This document shows, in pieces, positions 1 to 6,845 of a stretch of DNA of 10,928 nt (the first letter of the stretch is position 1; the number at the start of each line of letters is the position of its first letter). Under the pieces are notes generated by a model. It made no database searches. It saw nothing but the letters and a program-made list of their open reading frames with translations, and was not told where the DNA came from. The stretch is from JBEKHI01 sp050012355 (GTDB taxonomy: Bacteria > Actinomycetota > Actinomycetes > Streptosporangiales > Streptosporangiaceae), in the NCBI GenBank assembly GCA_050012355.1, contig JBEKHI010000298.1:1-10928 (forward strand), in the 5' to 3' direction. A program made the position numbers and the translations under genes.

Positions 1-10
1 GAAGCAGCAG

Positions 11-1672
11 ATGCCATCGCATCGACAGCCCAAGAAGCGACGGACACTACTCTTCGTGGTGATCGCGGCCGCTGTCGCCGTCATCGCGGGGATCGCCGCC
101 GTCGTCGTCAACATCGTGTTTTCCGGCGGCTCCACCCAGACGACCGGCTTCTTGCCGACCAGTTCCTCGTCAGAGTCCGATGCGCAGCAGACTGGGGCCG
201 CGTTCCTGCAGGCCTGGCAGTCTGGTGACCTGCAGCAAGCGGCCAATTACACGAGTGACCCCACCGCGGCCAAGGCCGCGCTTGAGACGTACAAGCAGGA
301 CCTGAACCTGAGGAAGTTGTCCACATCTGTGGATAGCGCCACCGGCTCAACAACCACCGGTACCGTCAATTTCGCCGCCACCACCAAGGTGGCGACGTCG
401 GATGCCGCCAGCGCGATCAGCGGTAGCTGGAGCTACCACGGGCAGTTCAACGTTTACCAGGAGAAGAACGGGAACTACTGGTACGTCTCCTGGGCCGCCG
501 ATGACCTAGCTCCCAACCTCACCGCGACCACCCACCTGGCCGCCGTAGCGGTGGCACCGACGGTGGTATCGATCACCGACGCCAGCGGCACCAACCTCTC
601 CTCCTACAATGACGCGGGCCTGAACACGATCGCTGGCATCCTGGAGAAGAAGGCCCCGACTGGCGGCACCGACGGCCTGTACGTTGAGATCCAGACCAAC
701 AAGGGCGCGGCAGTCGCCAACAGCCAGGCCGTAGTGGTCGCGCCGAGCAACCTCTCCACGTTGGCCACCACGATCGACTCATCGGCGGAGCAGGCCGCGA
801 GGTCAGCGGTCTCCCAGCACAAGAACAGCGCGATGGTGGTCATCCAGCCGTCTACCGGCAAGATCCTGGCGATCGCGAACAACGCCGGGTACAACGACTA
901 CGCGCTCACCGCGGCCGTGGCCCCTGGTTCAACGATGAAGACGATCACCTCCACCGCGCTGTTCAACAAGGGGCTCGCCACCGCGTACACCGATGTCGAC
1001 TGCCCGCTGACCTACACGGTCCAGGGCATCACCTACCACGACGACAACAACGAGGCCCTGCCGGCGTCGACGCCCTTGTACGACGACTACGCGCAGTCCT
1101 GCAACAACGCGTTCGACCAGTGGTGGCAGCAGCTCGGCGGCACCTCCGGCGATAGCCAGCTAGCCTCCACCGCCAAGGAGTACTACGGCCTGGACCAGCA
1201 GTGGGACATCGGCCTCGGTGAGTCCGCCAGCTACATGAACGTTCCGACCAGCGCCTCCGGCTCCGAGCTGGCGCAGGAACTGTTCGGTGAGGGCGAGCTC
1301 ACGGCGTCGCCGCTAGCCATGGCTTCGGTGGCCGCCACGGTCTATTCCGGCCAGTTCGAGCAGCCGTACCTGGTGTCCGGGACCACCCGGGTGACGGCGA
1401 CGGCACTGCCATCCAGCACGGACGCGAATCTCAAGGTGATGATGCGGGCCGTGGTCACCGAGGGAACGGCGGCGGGCCTGGGGTTCAGCTCGACGGTCTA
1501 CGCCAAGACCGGTACGGCGGACATCGTGGGCCAGGACCAGCCGAACAGCTGGTTCATCGCCTTCGACACCTCCAAGGACGTGGCGATCGCCGACCTGGTG
1601 GTCAACGCCGGTTACGGCGCCCAGTTCGCCGCTCCCGAGGTCAAGACCTTCCTGGACGGCTACTCCGGCTAG
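11..1672 (+). CDS. Penicillin-binding transpeptidase with NTF2-like (MecA_N-type) N-terminal domain
   Basis: This is a 553-residue, membrane-anchored DD-transpeptidase-like protein expected to cross-link peptidoglycan outside the membrane. A basic N-terminus (PKKRR) is followed by one hydrophobic segment at about residues 12-36, a signal anchor with no lipobox cysteine. A Ser/Thr-rich linker leads to an NTF2-like region at about 57-175, with the pattern AFLQAWQSGDLQQAANYT and later W-Y-V-S-W. The transpeptidase domain runs from about 265 to 550 and has all three catalytic motifs: S307-T-M-K310 (acylated serine), S363-C-N365 and K499-T-G501. This architecture resembles MecA_N-containing class B proteins such as mycobacterial PBP-lipo, but the segment between the NTF2-like and catalytic domains is shorter than a usual PBP dimerisation domain. 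The ATG at 11 gives a sensible basic N-terminus. However, only ten bases precede it, they carry no clear ribosome-binding site, and the frame is open to the left edge, so an upstream start cannot be excluded. It is convergent with the glycosylase gene. Confidence 0.93.
   Translation: MPSHRQPKKRRTLLFVVIAAAVAVIAGIAAVVVNIVFSGGSTQTTGFLPTSSSSESDAQQTGAAFLQAWQSGDLQQAANYTSDPTAAKAALETYKQDLNLRKLSTSVDSATGSTTTGTVNFAATTKVATSDAASAISGSWSYHGQFNVYQEKNGNYWYVSWAADDLAPNLTATTHLAAVAVAPTVVSITDASGTNLSSYNDAGLNTIAGILEKKAPTGGTDGLYVEIQTNKGAAVANSQAVVVAPSNLSTLATTIDSSAEQAARSAVSQHKNSAMVVIQPSTGKILAIANNAGYNDYALTAAVAPGSTMKTITSTALFNKGLATAYTDVDCPLTYTVQGITYHDDNNEALPASTPLYDDYAQSCNNAFDQWWQQLGGTSGDSQLASTAKEYYGLDQQWDIGLGESASYMNVPTSASGSELAQELFGEGELTASPLAMASVAATVYSGQFEQPYLVSGTTRVTATALPSSTDANLKVMMRAVVTEGTAAGLGFSSTVYAKTGTADIVGQDQPNSWFIAFDTSKDVAIADLVVNAGYGAQFAAPEVKTFLDGYSG
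317..336. promoter_or_regulatory. Pair of inverted DnaA-box-like nonamers inside the PBP gene
   Basis: TTGTCCACA (317-325) matches the DnaA box preferred by high-GC actinobacteria. Two bases later TGTGGATAG (328-336) reads CTATCCACA on the minus strand, one mismatch from TTATCCACA. The two nonamers face each other and are wholly within codons for KLSTSVDS of the penicillin-binding protein. The motif match is seen directly; DnaA binding is inference. Coding constraint or chance could produce the same bases. Confidence 0.3.
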
Positions 1673-1738
1673 GGCAACATTCCAAGTTTGCGGTGTGTCG
1701 CACCGGTCAGCTGTGCGGACCTGGTCTGCGGTACCAAC

Positions 1739-1792
1739 CCCAGCGATGGGCCATCGATAGCGGAATAGCGCTATCGATGGCCCATCGCTGGG
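1739..1792. terminator. Perfect 24-bp inverted repeat between convergent genes (likely bidirectional terminator)
   Basis: Bases 1739-1762 are exactly complementary to 1769-1792, leaving a six-base loop (GAATAG). With a one-base bulge, three further pairs form (1735-1737 with 1793-1795). The hairpin lies 66 bases after the PBP stop and about 143 bases beyond the glycosylase stop, the only space between two convergent genes. There is no T-run on either side, so it is not a classic intrinsic terminator, but actinobacteria often use long hairpins without U-tracts. Each arm also contains a smaller palindrome (CGATGG-G-CCATCG). The rest of the 263-base gap holds only a 5-bp hairpin at 1691-1705 and no convincing gene. 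Confidence 0.6.
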
Positions 1793-1935
1793 TTGCCGAG
1801 TGCATCCGGCGGAGAACACTAGCCTCGCGGGAACCCAGCAGCACATTAGCCCCAGATGCTCTCGCAGGAACAGCACGGGATCCTCACCGTAGCGCGCATG
1901 CCACCTGCGACCTGCCGGGAACGTCGCCAGCTGGG

Positions 1936-2808
1936 CTATTTGAGCAAGCGAGACAGGCGGCGGTCGGCTAGCGGCTTGCCGCCTGTCTGGCACGTGGGGC
2001 AGTACTGCAGGCTGGAGTCCGCGAACGAGACCTCGCGGATGGTGTCGCCGCACACCGGGCAGGGCTGCCCGGTCTTGCCATGTACCCGCAAGCCGGTCTT
2101 CTTCTCCCCCTTAAGCTCTGCCGCCGCCAGCCCCTCAGAACGGCTTACAGCGTCGCGCAGGGTGTCCTGGATGGCGCTGTGCAAGGTGGCTACCTCTTCC
2201 GGGGTGAAACTGGAAGCAAGCTTGTATGGGGACATCTTCGCCACGTGCAGCACCTCGTCGGAGTAGGCATTGCCGATTCCGGCGATGATGTGCTGGTCGC
2301 GCAGCACGCCCTTGATCTGGGTGCGGCGTCCGTTGAGTATCGCGGCTAGGTCAGCCACGGTGAGGCTGAGGGGCTCGGGGCCGAGAGTCGCGACACCCGG
2401 GACATCCGACGGGTCGCGGACCAGGTAGACGGCGAGCCGTTTGGTCGTGCCTTGCTCGGTGAGGTCGAACCCCGCGCCGTCATCCAGCACCAGCCGGAAG
2501 GCGAGTGGCGATTTTCCCGGCTTGAGTGGCTTGTCCGGCTGCTCGGCTTTCCAGCGCAGCCAGCCCGCCCTGGCTAGGTGGATCACCAAGTGGACGCTCT
2601 GCTGGCCTTGCGGTAGGGCGCAGTCAAGGTCAAGGAACTTGCCATGCCGGGTAACGTCCTGAACCGTGCTGCCGGTCAATGCGGACAACGGCGGGTCAAA
2701 GGTCTTGAGTACCGCGATTGAGGCCACTTCGGCGCGAGCCACGGTGTGGCCGTCGGCATGCTCACGAAGAAAGGCGGCGAGAGCCTCAACCTCGGGTAGT
2801 TCCGGCAT
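1936..2808 (-). CDS. Fpg/Nei-family DNA glycosylase
   Basis: This is a 290-residue base-excision repair enzyme of the formamidopyrimidine-DNA glycosylase/endonuclease VIII family, which removes oxidised bases and nicks the abasic site. The N-terminus MPELPEVE supplies the catalytic Pro2 (after Met removal) and Glu3, and Lys57 in RHGKF is the conserved lysine. The H2TH region spans about 140-225, including IKGVLRDQHIIAGIGNAYSDEVLH (165-188). A zinc finger is formed by C250-x2-C253 and C270-x2-C273. Classical Fpg has an arginine five residues before the third cysteine; here that residue is Ser265. The protein also runs 17 residues past the last cysteine (TGGKPLADRRLSRLLK region) where classical Fpg stops almost at once. 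This suits a distinct actinobacterial Fpg-like subfamily, so substrate preference (8-oxoG versus oxidised pyrimidines) cannot be assigned. The ATG at 2808 fixes the MPELPE start. The only Shine-Dalgarno-like element is a weak GGTGG, which lies within a small 5-bp hairpin (2810-2826). The gene is 62 bases downstream of the DLW-39 gene and may be co-transcribed with it; an AT patch at 2836-2843 could be its own promoter. Confidence 0.93.
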   Translation of the reverse strand: MPELPEVEALAAFLREHADGHTVARAEVASIAVLKTFDPPLSALTGSTVQDVTRHGKFLDLDCALPQGQQSVHLVIHLARAGWLRWKAEQPDKPLKPGKSPLAFRLVLDDGAGFDLTEQGTTKRLAVYLVRDPSDVPGVATLGPEPLSLTVADLAAILNGRRTQIKGVLRDQHIIAGIGNAYSDEVLHVAKMSPYKLASSFTPEEVATLHSAIQDTLRDAVSRSEGLAAAELKGEKKTGLRVHGKTGQPCPVCGDTIREVSFADSSLQYCPTCQTGGKPLADRRLSRLLK

Positions 2809-2870
2809 ACCACCGAGTCTAGGTGGCCGCCGCGTATTTAAATGACACTGCTAGGTTGAGCTGGGGGATC

Positions 2871-2993
2871 TCAGAAATCGTCACCCGTGGTGGCCTCGGT
2901 CCACAGATCGAGGTCCGCACGGCGAGCCTGATACCGCTGCCAAGCGACGAAGCCGCCAAGCGCCAGCAGGGCGAAGACAAACAACTTCTTCAC
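2871..2993 (-). CDS. DLW-39 family microprotein (40 residues, membrane-anchored)
   Basis: This is a 40-residue protein starting VKKLFVFALLALGGFVAW, with one hydrophobic segment at about 4-18, then a basic/acidic tail containing D29-L-W31 followed by TEAT. The DLW motif, the tiny length and the position just after tRNA-Ile identify the actinobacterial DLW-39 family, whose function is unknown. The GTG at 2993 is chosen because GGGAGG (3002-3007) lies eight bases upstream. The open frame reaches an ATG at 3056, but that would place the start inside the tRNA gene. It is 39 bases from the tRNA and 62 bases before the glycosylase. The topology is inferred to be a single membrane span. Confidence 0.85.
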   Translation of the reverse strand: MKKLFVFALLALGGFVAWQRYQARRADLDLWTEATTGDDF

Positions 2994-3001
2994 TGCCGAA
3001 A

Positions 3002-3007
3002 CCTCCC
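3002..3007 (-). promoter_or_regulatory. Ribosome-binding site that fixes the DLW-39 start
   Basis: The minus strand reads GGGAGG here, eight bases before the GTG at 2993. It is the only strong Shine-Dalgarno sequence in the open frame and therefore decides in favour of the 40-residue product over the longer reading that would run into the tRNA. Confidence 0.75.
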
Positions 3008-3032
3008 GGGAGATCGTGTGCTTGCGGCCGAG

Positions 3033-3106
3033 TGGGGGTACGTGGACTTGAACCACGGGCCTCGTCCTTATCAGGGACGCGCTCTAACCGACTGAGCTAT
3101 ACCCCC
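3033..3106 (-). tRNA. tRNA-Ile (anticodon GAU)
   Basis: This is a 74-base cloverleaf on the minus strand. The acceptor arms are GGGGGTA and TACCCCC with discriminator A. The D arm is GCTC/GAGC, and the anticodon stem CGTCC/GGACG closes the loop CTGATAA with anticodon GAT (3070-3072). The T arm is CGTGG/CCACG around TTCAAGT. The 3' CCA is not encoded. A tRNA-Ile(GAU) downstream of gyrA and a DUF3566 gene is the standard actinobacterial arrangement (ileT in Mycobacterium). The tRNA-Ala that often follows is not present in this window. Confidence 0.97.
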
Positions 3107-3134
3107 AAGGAGACTCACCCGTCCCCTCGAACGT

Positions 3135-3158
3135 CGCTAGCCTATCGCATCGCTAGCG
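3135..3158 (-). promoter_or_regulatory. Inverted repeat between DUF3566 gene and tRNA-Ile, overlapping a possible tRNA promoter
   Basis: CGCTAGC (3135-3141) pairs with GCTAGCG (3152-3158) across a ten-base loop, downstream of the DUF3566 stop. No T-run follows, so termination is only a possibility. On the minus strand TAGGCT (3139-3144) resembles an actinobacterial -10 element and would start transcription about 26 bases before the tRNA 5' end. No recognisable -35 lies at the expected distance. Either role is tentative. Confidence 0.25.
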
Positions 3159-3182
3159 GGGTTTGCGCATCGATAAAGCTCG

Positions 3183-4190
3183 TCAGTCCGTCTCCCGAAG
3201 GGTGATCTCGACACCGCCGAACACCTTGGCGATCAGGTTGTAGATCACCGAGCCGATCGTGCACATCGCGGTGATGAGCACGATGTTCAGCGAGCCCAGC
3301 ATGCCTGTGTAGCCGAGGATGCGGGACGCGGAGAACCAGCTGTTGATGTTGGTCCCGCCCGAGCTCTTGCTTGAGGTCACGGTCGACACCAGGTGCTGCA
3401 GCGAGGTGAACACTCCGAGGCTCGACAGCACCGCGTAGAGCACCGCGACCGCCACGAACAAGACGATGAAGGCGATGACGGAGACCACGAAGCTGAACTT
3501 CATCACCGACCACGGCTCTACCCTGGCCACGGTCAGGTGGGCCTGGCGCCGGTTCCGGCGATCCTTCTTCTTGGGTGCCGTCGGCTTGGCGGTCCACGGC
3601 GCCGTGGACCCCAGCGGCTGCGGACGCCTCGTAGTGGTGGCGGTCGCCGCCGGGGGCACCGTCTCCGCTGCCTGGGCGACCGGAACCGGCCGGGTCGCTT
3701 CCGCGGGCCTCGCCGAGGCCGGGCGGGACTGGGCCGTACTGGACCGAGCCGGGGTCGTAACCGGCTCGGCAGGCGCCGACATCCGAGGCTGCGCAGCCGC
3801 GGCTGGGGCGGCCTTGTCGCCCGGTTCGGCGGCAGAGACCCCCTTCTGCGTACGACCGGTAAACCAGTTGTTGGTGGCTGCCACTGCCTGTCTCACCACC
3901 TGCCCCGGGCTGGTCCCCTCTGCCTTTTCTTCCTTTGTGGATACCCCTTCATCAGGGGCCGAACCAGTCCCGAGCGCACCAGAGGCCGGGGCGGACGAGT
4001 CATCGGCCTTCGCCCCCGCAGGCTTGCCGTTGACCCTGGCCGGTTTCCCGTTGGTGGCACGGCCGTTGGGCGGGGGTGCCATAACCCCCGCCCCCGGCAC
4101 GCTCTCGTCCGGCGAGTCGTCCTCGCCGTCGTCACGTGTCGGCGGTGCCATCGTGAGGGGAGTGTCCGGAGCTCGTCCCGCCTCGCCCAC
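3183..4190 (-). CDS. DUF3566 domain transmembrane protein (Rv0007-like)
   Basis: This is a 335-residue protein of unknown function found after gyrA across actinobacteria. Residues 1 to about 205 are low-complexity and probably disordered, rich in Ala, Pro, Ser, Thr and Gly. Within this stretch are a repeated NGKPA (47-51 and 54-58) and one non-low-complexity island, VRQAVAATNNWFTGR (about 99-113). A basic patch PKKKDRRNRR (206-215) leads into the DUF3566 domain, which starts near AHLTVARVEPWSVMKFSF and carries two membrane spans at about 232-257 and 298-322. The protein ends with a short hydrophilic tail (EITLRETD). The GTG at 4190 is chosen because AGGAGG (4197-4202) is six bases upstream. 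An ATG at 4205 is in frame, but the AGGAGG would then lie just inside the gene. The start is 93 bases from the gyrA stop, so co-transcription with gyrBA is plausible. The N-terminus is expected to be cytoplasmic. Confidence 0.85.
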   Translation of the reverse strand: MGEAGRAPDTPLTMAPPTRDDGEDDSPDESVPGAGVMAPPPNGRATNGKPARVNGKPAGAKADDSSAPASGALGTGSAPDEGVSTKEEKAEGTSPGQVVRQAVAATNNWFTGRTQKGVSAAEPGDKAAPAAAAQPRMSAPAEPVTTPARSSTAQSRPASARPAEATRPVPVAQAAETVPPAATATTTRRPQPLGSTAPWTAKPTAPKKKDRRNRRQAHLTVARVEPWSVMKFSFVVSVIAFIVLFVAVAVLYAVLSSLGVFTSLQHLVSTVTSSKSSGGTNINSWFSASRILGYTGMLGSLNIVLITAMCTIGSVIYNLIAKVFGGVEITLRETD

Positions 4191-4196
4191 GCCCGT

Positions 4197-4202
4197 CCTC
4201 CT
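4197..4202 (-). promoter_or_regulatory. Ribosome-binding site that decides the DUF3566 start
   Basis: A perfect AGGAGG on the minus strand, six bases before the GTG at 4190. It directly follows the in-frame ATG at 4205 and so argues that the ATG is not the start and that the protein is five residues shorter than the longest reading. Confidence 0.75.
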
Positions 4203-4283
4203 CATATGTATCGGGTACTACACCTGCGTCGAGGTTATCCCGCCCCGGTACATACCTTTGCACCCTGGTGCGCGATTTTCCTA

Positions 4284-6845
4284 TTAGACGCTGGTATCGC
4301 CGTTTTCGTTGTCTTCGGGGGCGATCTCCGGAGACTCTTCCGCAGCCTCTACTTCCTCAGCTTCGGAAGATACTTCCTCAGCTTCGGAAGAAGACTCCGC
4401 GTTCCGCGCAATCGCGACGACGCTATCTCCGGAGGCTAGGTTCATCAGCCGCACCCCCATCGTCTGCCGTCCGGACAGCTTCACCTCGCTGGCCCGGGTC
4501 CTGATCACCCCGCCGGCCGAGGTGATAGCGAACACCTCGTCCTCGGGATGAACCATCAGTGCCCCGACGAGCTGACCGCGGTCCTCGACGATCCGCGCCG
4601 TGACGACCCCGAGGCCACCCCGGTGCTTGACCGGGTACTGATCGGCTGGAGTGCGCTTGGCGTAGCCACCGTCGGTTGCGACTAGAACTTCTTCGCCCTC
4701 CCGGACAACGTACATACCGAGCAATTCGTCCCCGTCGTTGAATCGCATTCCGATAACACCCGACGTGGCACGGCCCATCGGACGCAGCTCTTCATCGGAA
4801 GCACTGAACCGGAGCGACTGTGCTCGCTTGGACACCAGCAGCATGTCCTCATCAGGCGACACGAGGGAAGCACCGATGACCTCGTCATCCTCACGGAGGT
4901 TGATCGCGATGATCCCTCCGGAGCGGGGCGAGTCGAAGGCGGTCAGCTCCGTCTTCTTCACCAGGCCGCCCCTGGTCGCGAGCACCAGATACGGCGCGAC
5001 CTGATAATCCCGCAGCGCCAGTACCTCAGCGATCTGCTCATCCGGCTGGAACGCCAGCATGTTCGCCACGTGCTGGCCACGGGCATCGCGCCCGGTGTCG
5101 GGGAGCTCGTAGGCCTTCGCCCGGTACACCCGGCCCTTATTCGTGAAGAACAAGATCCAGTGGTGCGTCGTGGTGACGAAGAAGTGGTCGACGATGTCGT
5201 CGGCTCGGAGCTGAGCGCCACGGACGCCCTTGCCGCCGCGACGCTGCGCCCGGTACTCGGCGGTCCTGGTGCGCTTGGCATAGCCACCGCGGGTGATCGT
5301 GACGACGACGTCTTCCTCGGTGATCAAGTCCTCGTCGGTGACATCACCGTCGAAGGCGACGATCTCGGTACGCCGGTCGTCGCCGTACTTGGCGACGATC
5401 TCCCCCAGTTCGGACCCGATGATCGACCGCTGCCGCTCCGGTGACGACAGGATGTCGTTGTAGTCGGCGATCTTGGCGGTCAGGTCGTCGAACTCGTCCT
5501 GGAGCTCCTGCCGCTCGAGAGCGGCGAGCTTGCGAAGCTGCATGTCGAGGATGGCTCGCGCCTGGATCTCGTCGATCTCCAGCAGTTCCATCAAGCCGGT
5601 CTGCGCCACCGAGGCCGACGGAGAGCGCCGGATCAGGGCGATGACCTCGTCGATCCGGTCGATCGCCTTCAGCAGCGCCGAGACGATGTGCAGCCGTTCC
5701 TCGGCCTTGCGCAGCAGGTACTGGGTCCGGCGGACGATCACCTCGATCTGGTGCGCCACCCAGTAGCGGATGAACTGGTCCAGGCGCAGCGTACGCGGCA
5801 CGCCGTCGACCAGCGCGAGCATGTTCGCGCCGAACGTGTCCTGAAGCTGAGTGTGCTTGTACAGGTTGTTCAGCACGACCTTGGCGACCGCGTCCCGCTT
5901 CAGCACGATGACCAGCCGCTGGCCGGTACGGCCGCTGGTCTCGTCGCGGACGTCGGCGATTCCGGTGAGGCGCCCCTCCTTCACCAGCTCCGCGATCTTC
6001 AGCGCGAGGTTGTCCGGGTTGACCTGGTACGGCAGTTCCTTCGCCACCAGGCAGGTACGGCCCTGGAGTTCCTCGACCTCGACGACGGCGCGCATGATGA
6101 CGGATCCGCGTCCGGTGCGATAGGCCTCGCGGACGCCGCGGCGGCCGACGATCGTGCCGCGGGTCGGGAAGTCCGGCCCCTGGATCCGCTCCATCAGCGC
6201 GTCGAGCAGCTCCTCGTCCGACGCCTCGTAGTTGTCCAGGTACCACTGGACGCCCGCACCGACCTCACGCAGGTTGTGCGGCGGGATCTTGGTGGCCATG
6301 CCGACCGCGATGCCCTCGGAGCCGTTGATCAGCAGGTTCGGGAACCGAGCGGGCAGCACCGTCGGCTCGGCCGACTTGCCGTCGTAGTTGTCCCGGAAGT
6401 CGACGGTCTCCTTGTCGATGTCCCGGAGCATCTCCATCGCCAGCGGCGCCAGGCGGCACTCGGTGTACCGCATGGCGGCGGGCGGGTCGTTGCCCGGCGA
6501 GCCGAAGTTGCCCTGGCTGTCGATCAGCGGCATCCGCATCGACCAGGGCTGAGCCAGCCGCACCAGCGCGTCGTAGATCGCGCCGTCGCCGTGCGGGTGG
6601 TACACGCCCATCACGTCGCCGACGACACGGGCGCACTTGAAGAAGCCGCGGTCGGGCCGGTACCCGCCGTCGTACATCGCGTACAGGATGCGCTGGTGCA
6701 CCGGCTTGAGGCCGTCCCGCACATCCGGCAGCGCCCGTCCCACGATGACCGACATCGCGTAATCGACGTAGCTGCGCTGCATCTCGACCTGGAGGTCGAC
6801 AGGCTCGGTCCGGTCGTGCTCCGGCTCCGACGTAATTTCAGTCAC
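4284..6845 (-). CDS. gyrA: DNA gyrase subunit A
   Basis: This is an 853-residue, full-length gyrase A subunit, which cuts and rejoins DNA and wraps it for ATP-driven negative supercoiling in the A2B2 complex. The breakage-reunion domain starts at about residue 38 and has catalytic Tyr127 in AAMRYTE. A coiled-coil/gate region ends near 480. A beta-pinwheel C-terminal domain (about 505-815) carries the GyrA-box QRRGGKG (534-540). In the quinolone region the motif is HPHGD-G88-A-I-Y-D92. Gly88 occupies the position of E. coli Ser83 and M. tuberculosis Ala90; the Asp (E. coli Asp87) is kept. After the pinwheel comes an acidic tail (about 815-853) with a tandem SSEAEEV repeat (819-825, 826-832). 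The start is a GTG at 6845, 12 bases after the gyrB stop. Its Shine-Dalgarno AAGGA uses the last bases of the gyrB TAA, so translation is probably coupled. Confidence 0.99.
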   Translation of the reverse strand: MTEITSEPEHDRTEPVDLQVEMQRSYVDYAMSVIVGRALPDVRDGLKPVHQRILYAMYDGGYRPDRGFFKCARVVGDVMGVYHPHGDGAIYDALVRLAQPWSMRMPLIDSQGNFGSPGNDPPAAMRYTECRLAPLAMEMLRDIDKETVDFRDNYDGKSAEPTVLPARFPNLLINGSEGIAVGMATKIPPHNLREVGAGVQWYLDNYEASDEELLDALMERIQGPDFPTRGTIVGRRGVREAYRTGRGSVIMRAVVEVEELQGRTCLVAKELPYQVNPDNLALKIAELVKEGRLTGIADVRDETSGRTGQRLVIVLKRDAVAKVVLNNLYKHTQLQDTFGANMLALVDGVPRTLRLDQFIRYWVAHQIEVIVRRTQYLLRKAEERLHIVSALLKAIDRIDEVIALIRRSPSASVAQTGLMELLEIDEIQARAILDMQLRKLAALERQELQDEFDDLTAKIADYNDILSSPERQRSIIGSELGEIVAKYGDDRRTEIVAFDGDVTDEDLITEEDVVVTITRGGYAKRTRTAEYRAQRRGGKGVRGAQLRADDIVDHFFVTTTHHWILFFTNKGRVYRAKAYELPDTGRDARGQHVANMLAFQPDEQIAEVLALRDYQVAPYLVLATRGGLVKKTELTAFDSPRSGGIIAINLREDDEVIGASLVSPDEDMLLVSKRAQSLRFSASDEELRPMGRATSGVIGMRFNDGDELLGMYVVREGEEVLVATDGGYAKRTPADQYPVKHRGGLGVVTARIVEDRGQLVGALMVHPEDEVFAITSAGGVIRTRASEVKLSGRQTMGVRLMNLASGDSVVAIARNAESSSEAEEVSSEAEEVEAAEESPEIAPEDNENGDTSV
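4350..4391. repeat. Perfect 21-bp tandem duplication in the gyrA acidic tail
   Basis: Bases 4350-4370 and 4371-4391 are identical 21-mers, adjacent with no spacer. Being seven codons long, the duplication is in frame and gives SSEAEEV twice in the acidic GyrA tail. Exact nucleotide identity, including synonymous positions, suggests a recent slippage event or a contraction/expansion-prone site. Confidence 0.9.

Noticed and set aside
1693..1971. Plus-strand 92-codon frame in the gap between the convergent genes
   Set aside because: It reads through both arms of the hairpin and into the glycosylase gene; composition is not protein-like and no ribosome-binding site is seen.
1313..2053. Minus-strand frame spanning the PBP end, the long hairpin and the glycosylase end
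   Set aside because: It crosses two well-supported genes and a perfect inverted repeat, with no domain similarity.
2809..2870. tRNA-Ala expected after tRNA-Ile in many actinobacteria
   Set aside because: No cloverleaf, anticodon stem or T-arm can be formed in this interval or elsewhere in the window.
4260..4271. GCACC-CT-GGTGC palindrome after gyrA as a terminator
   Set aside because: The two-base loop leaves only about four stable pairs and there is no T-run; too weak to call.
3393..4439. Overlapping plus-strand frames opposite the DUF3566 gene
   Set aside because: They mirror the Ala/Pro-rich low-complexity stretch of the real gene and cross the gyrA end.
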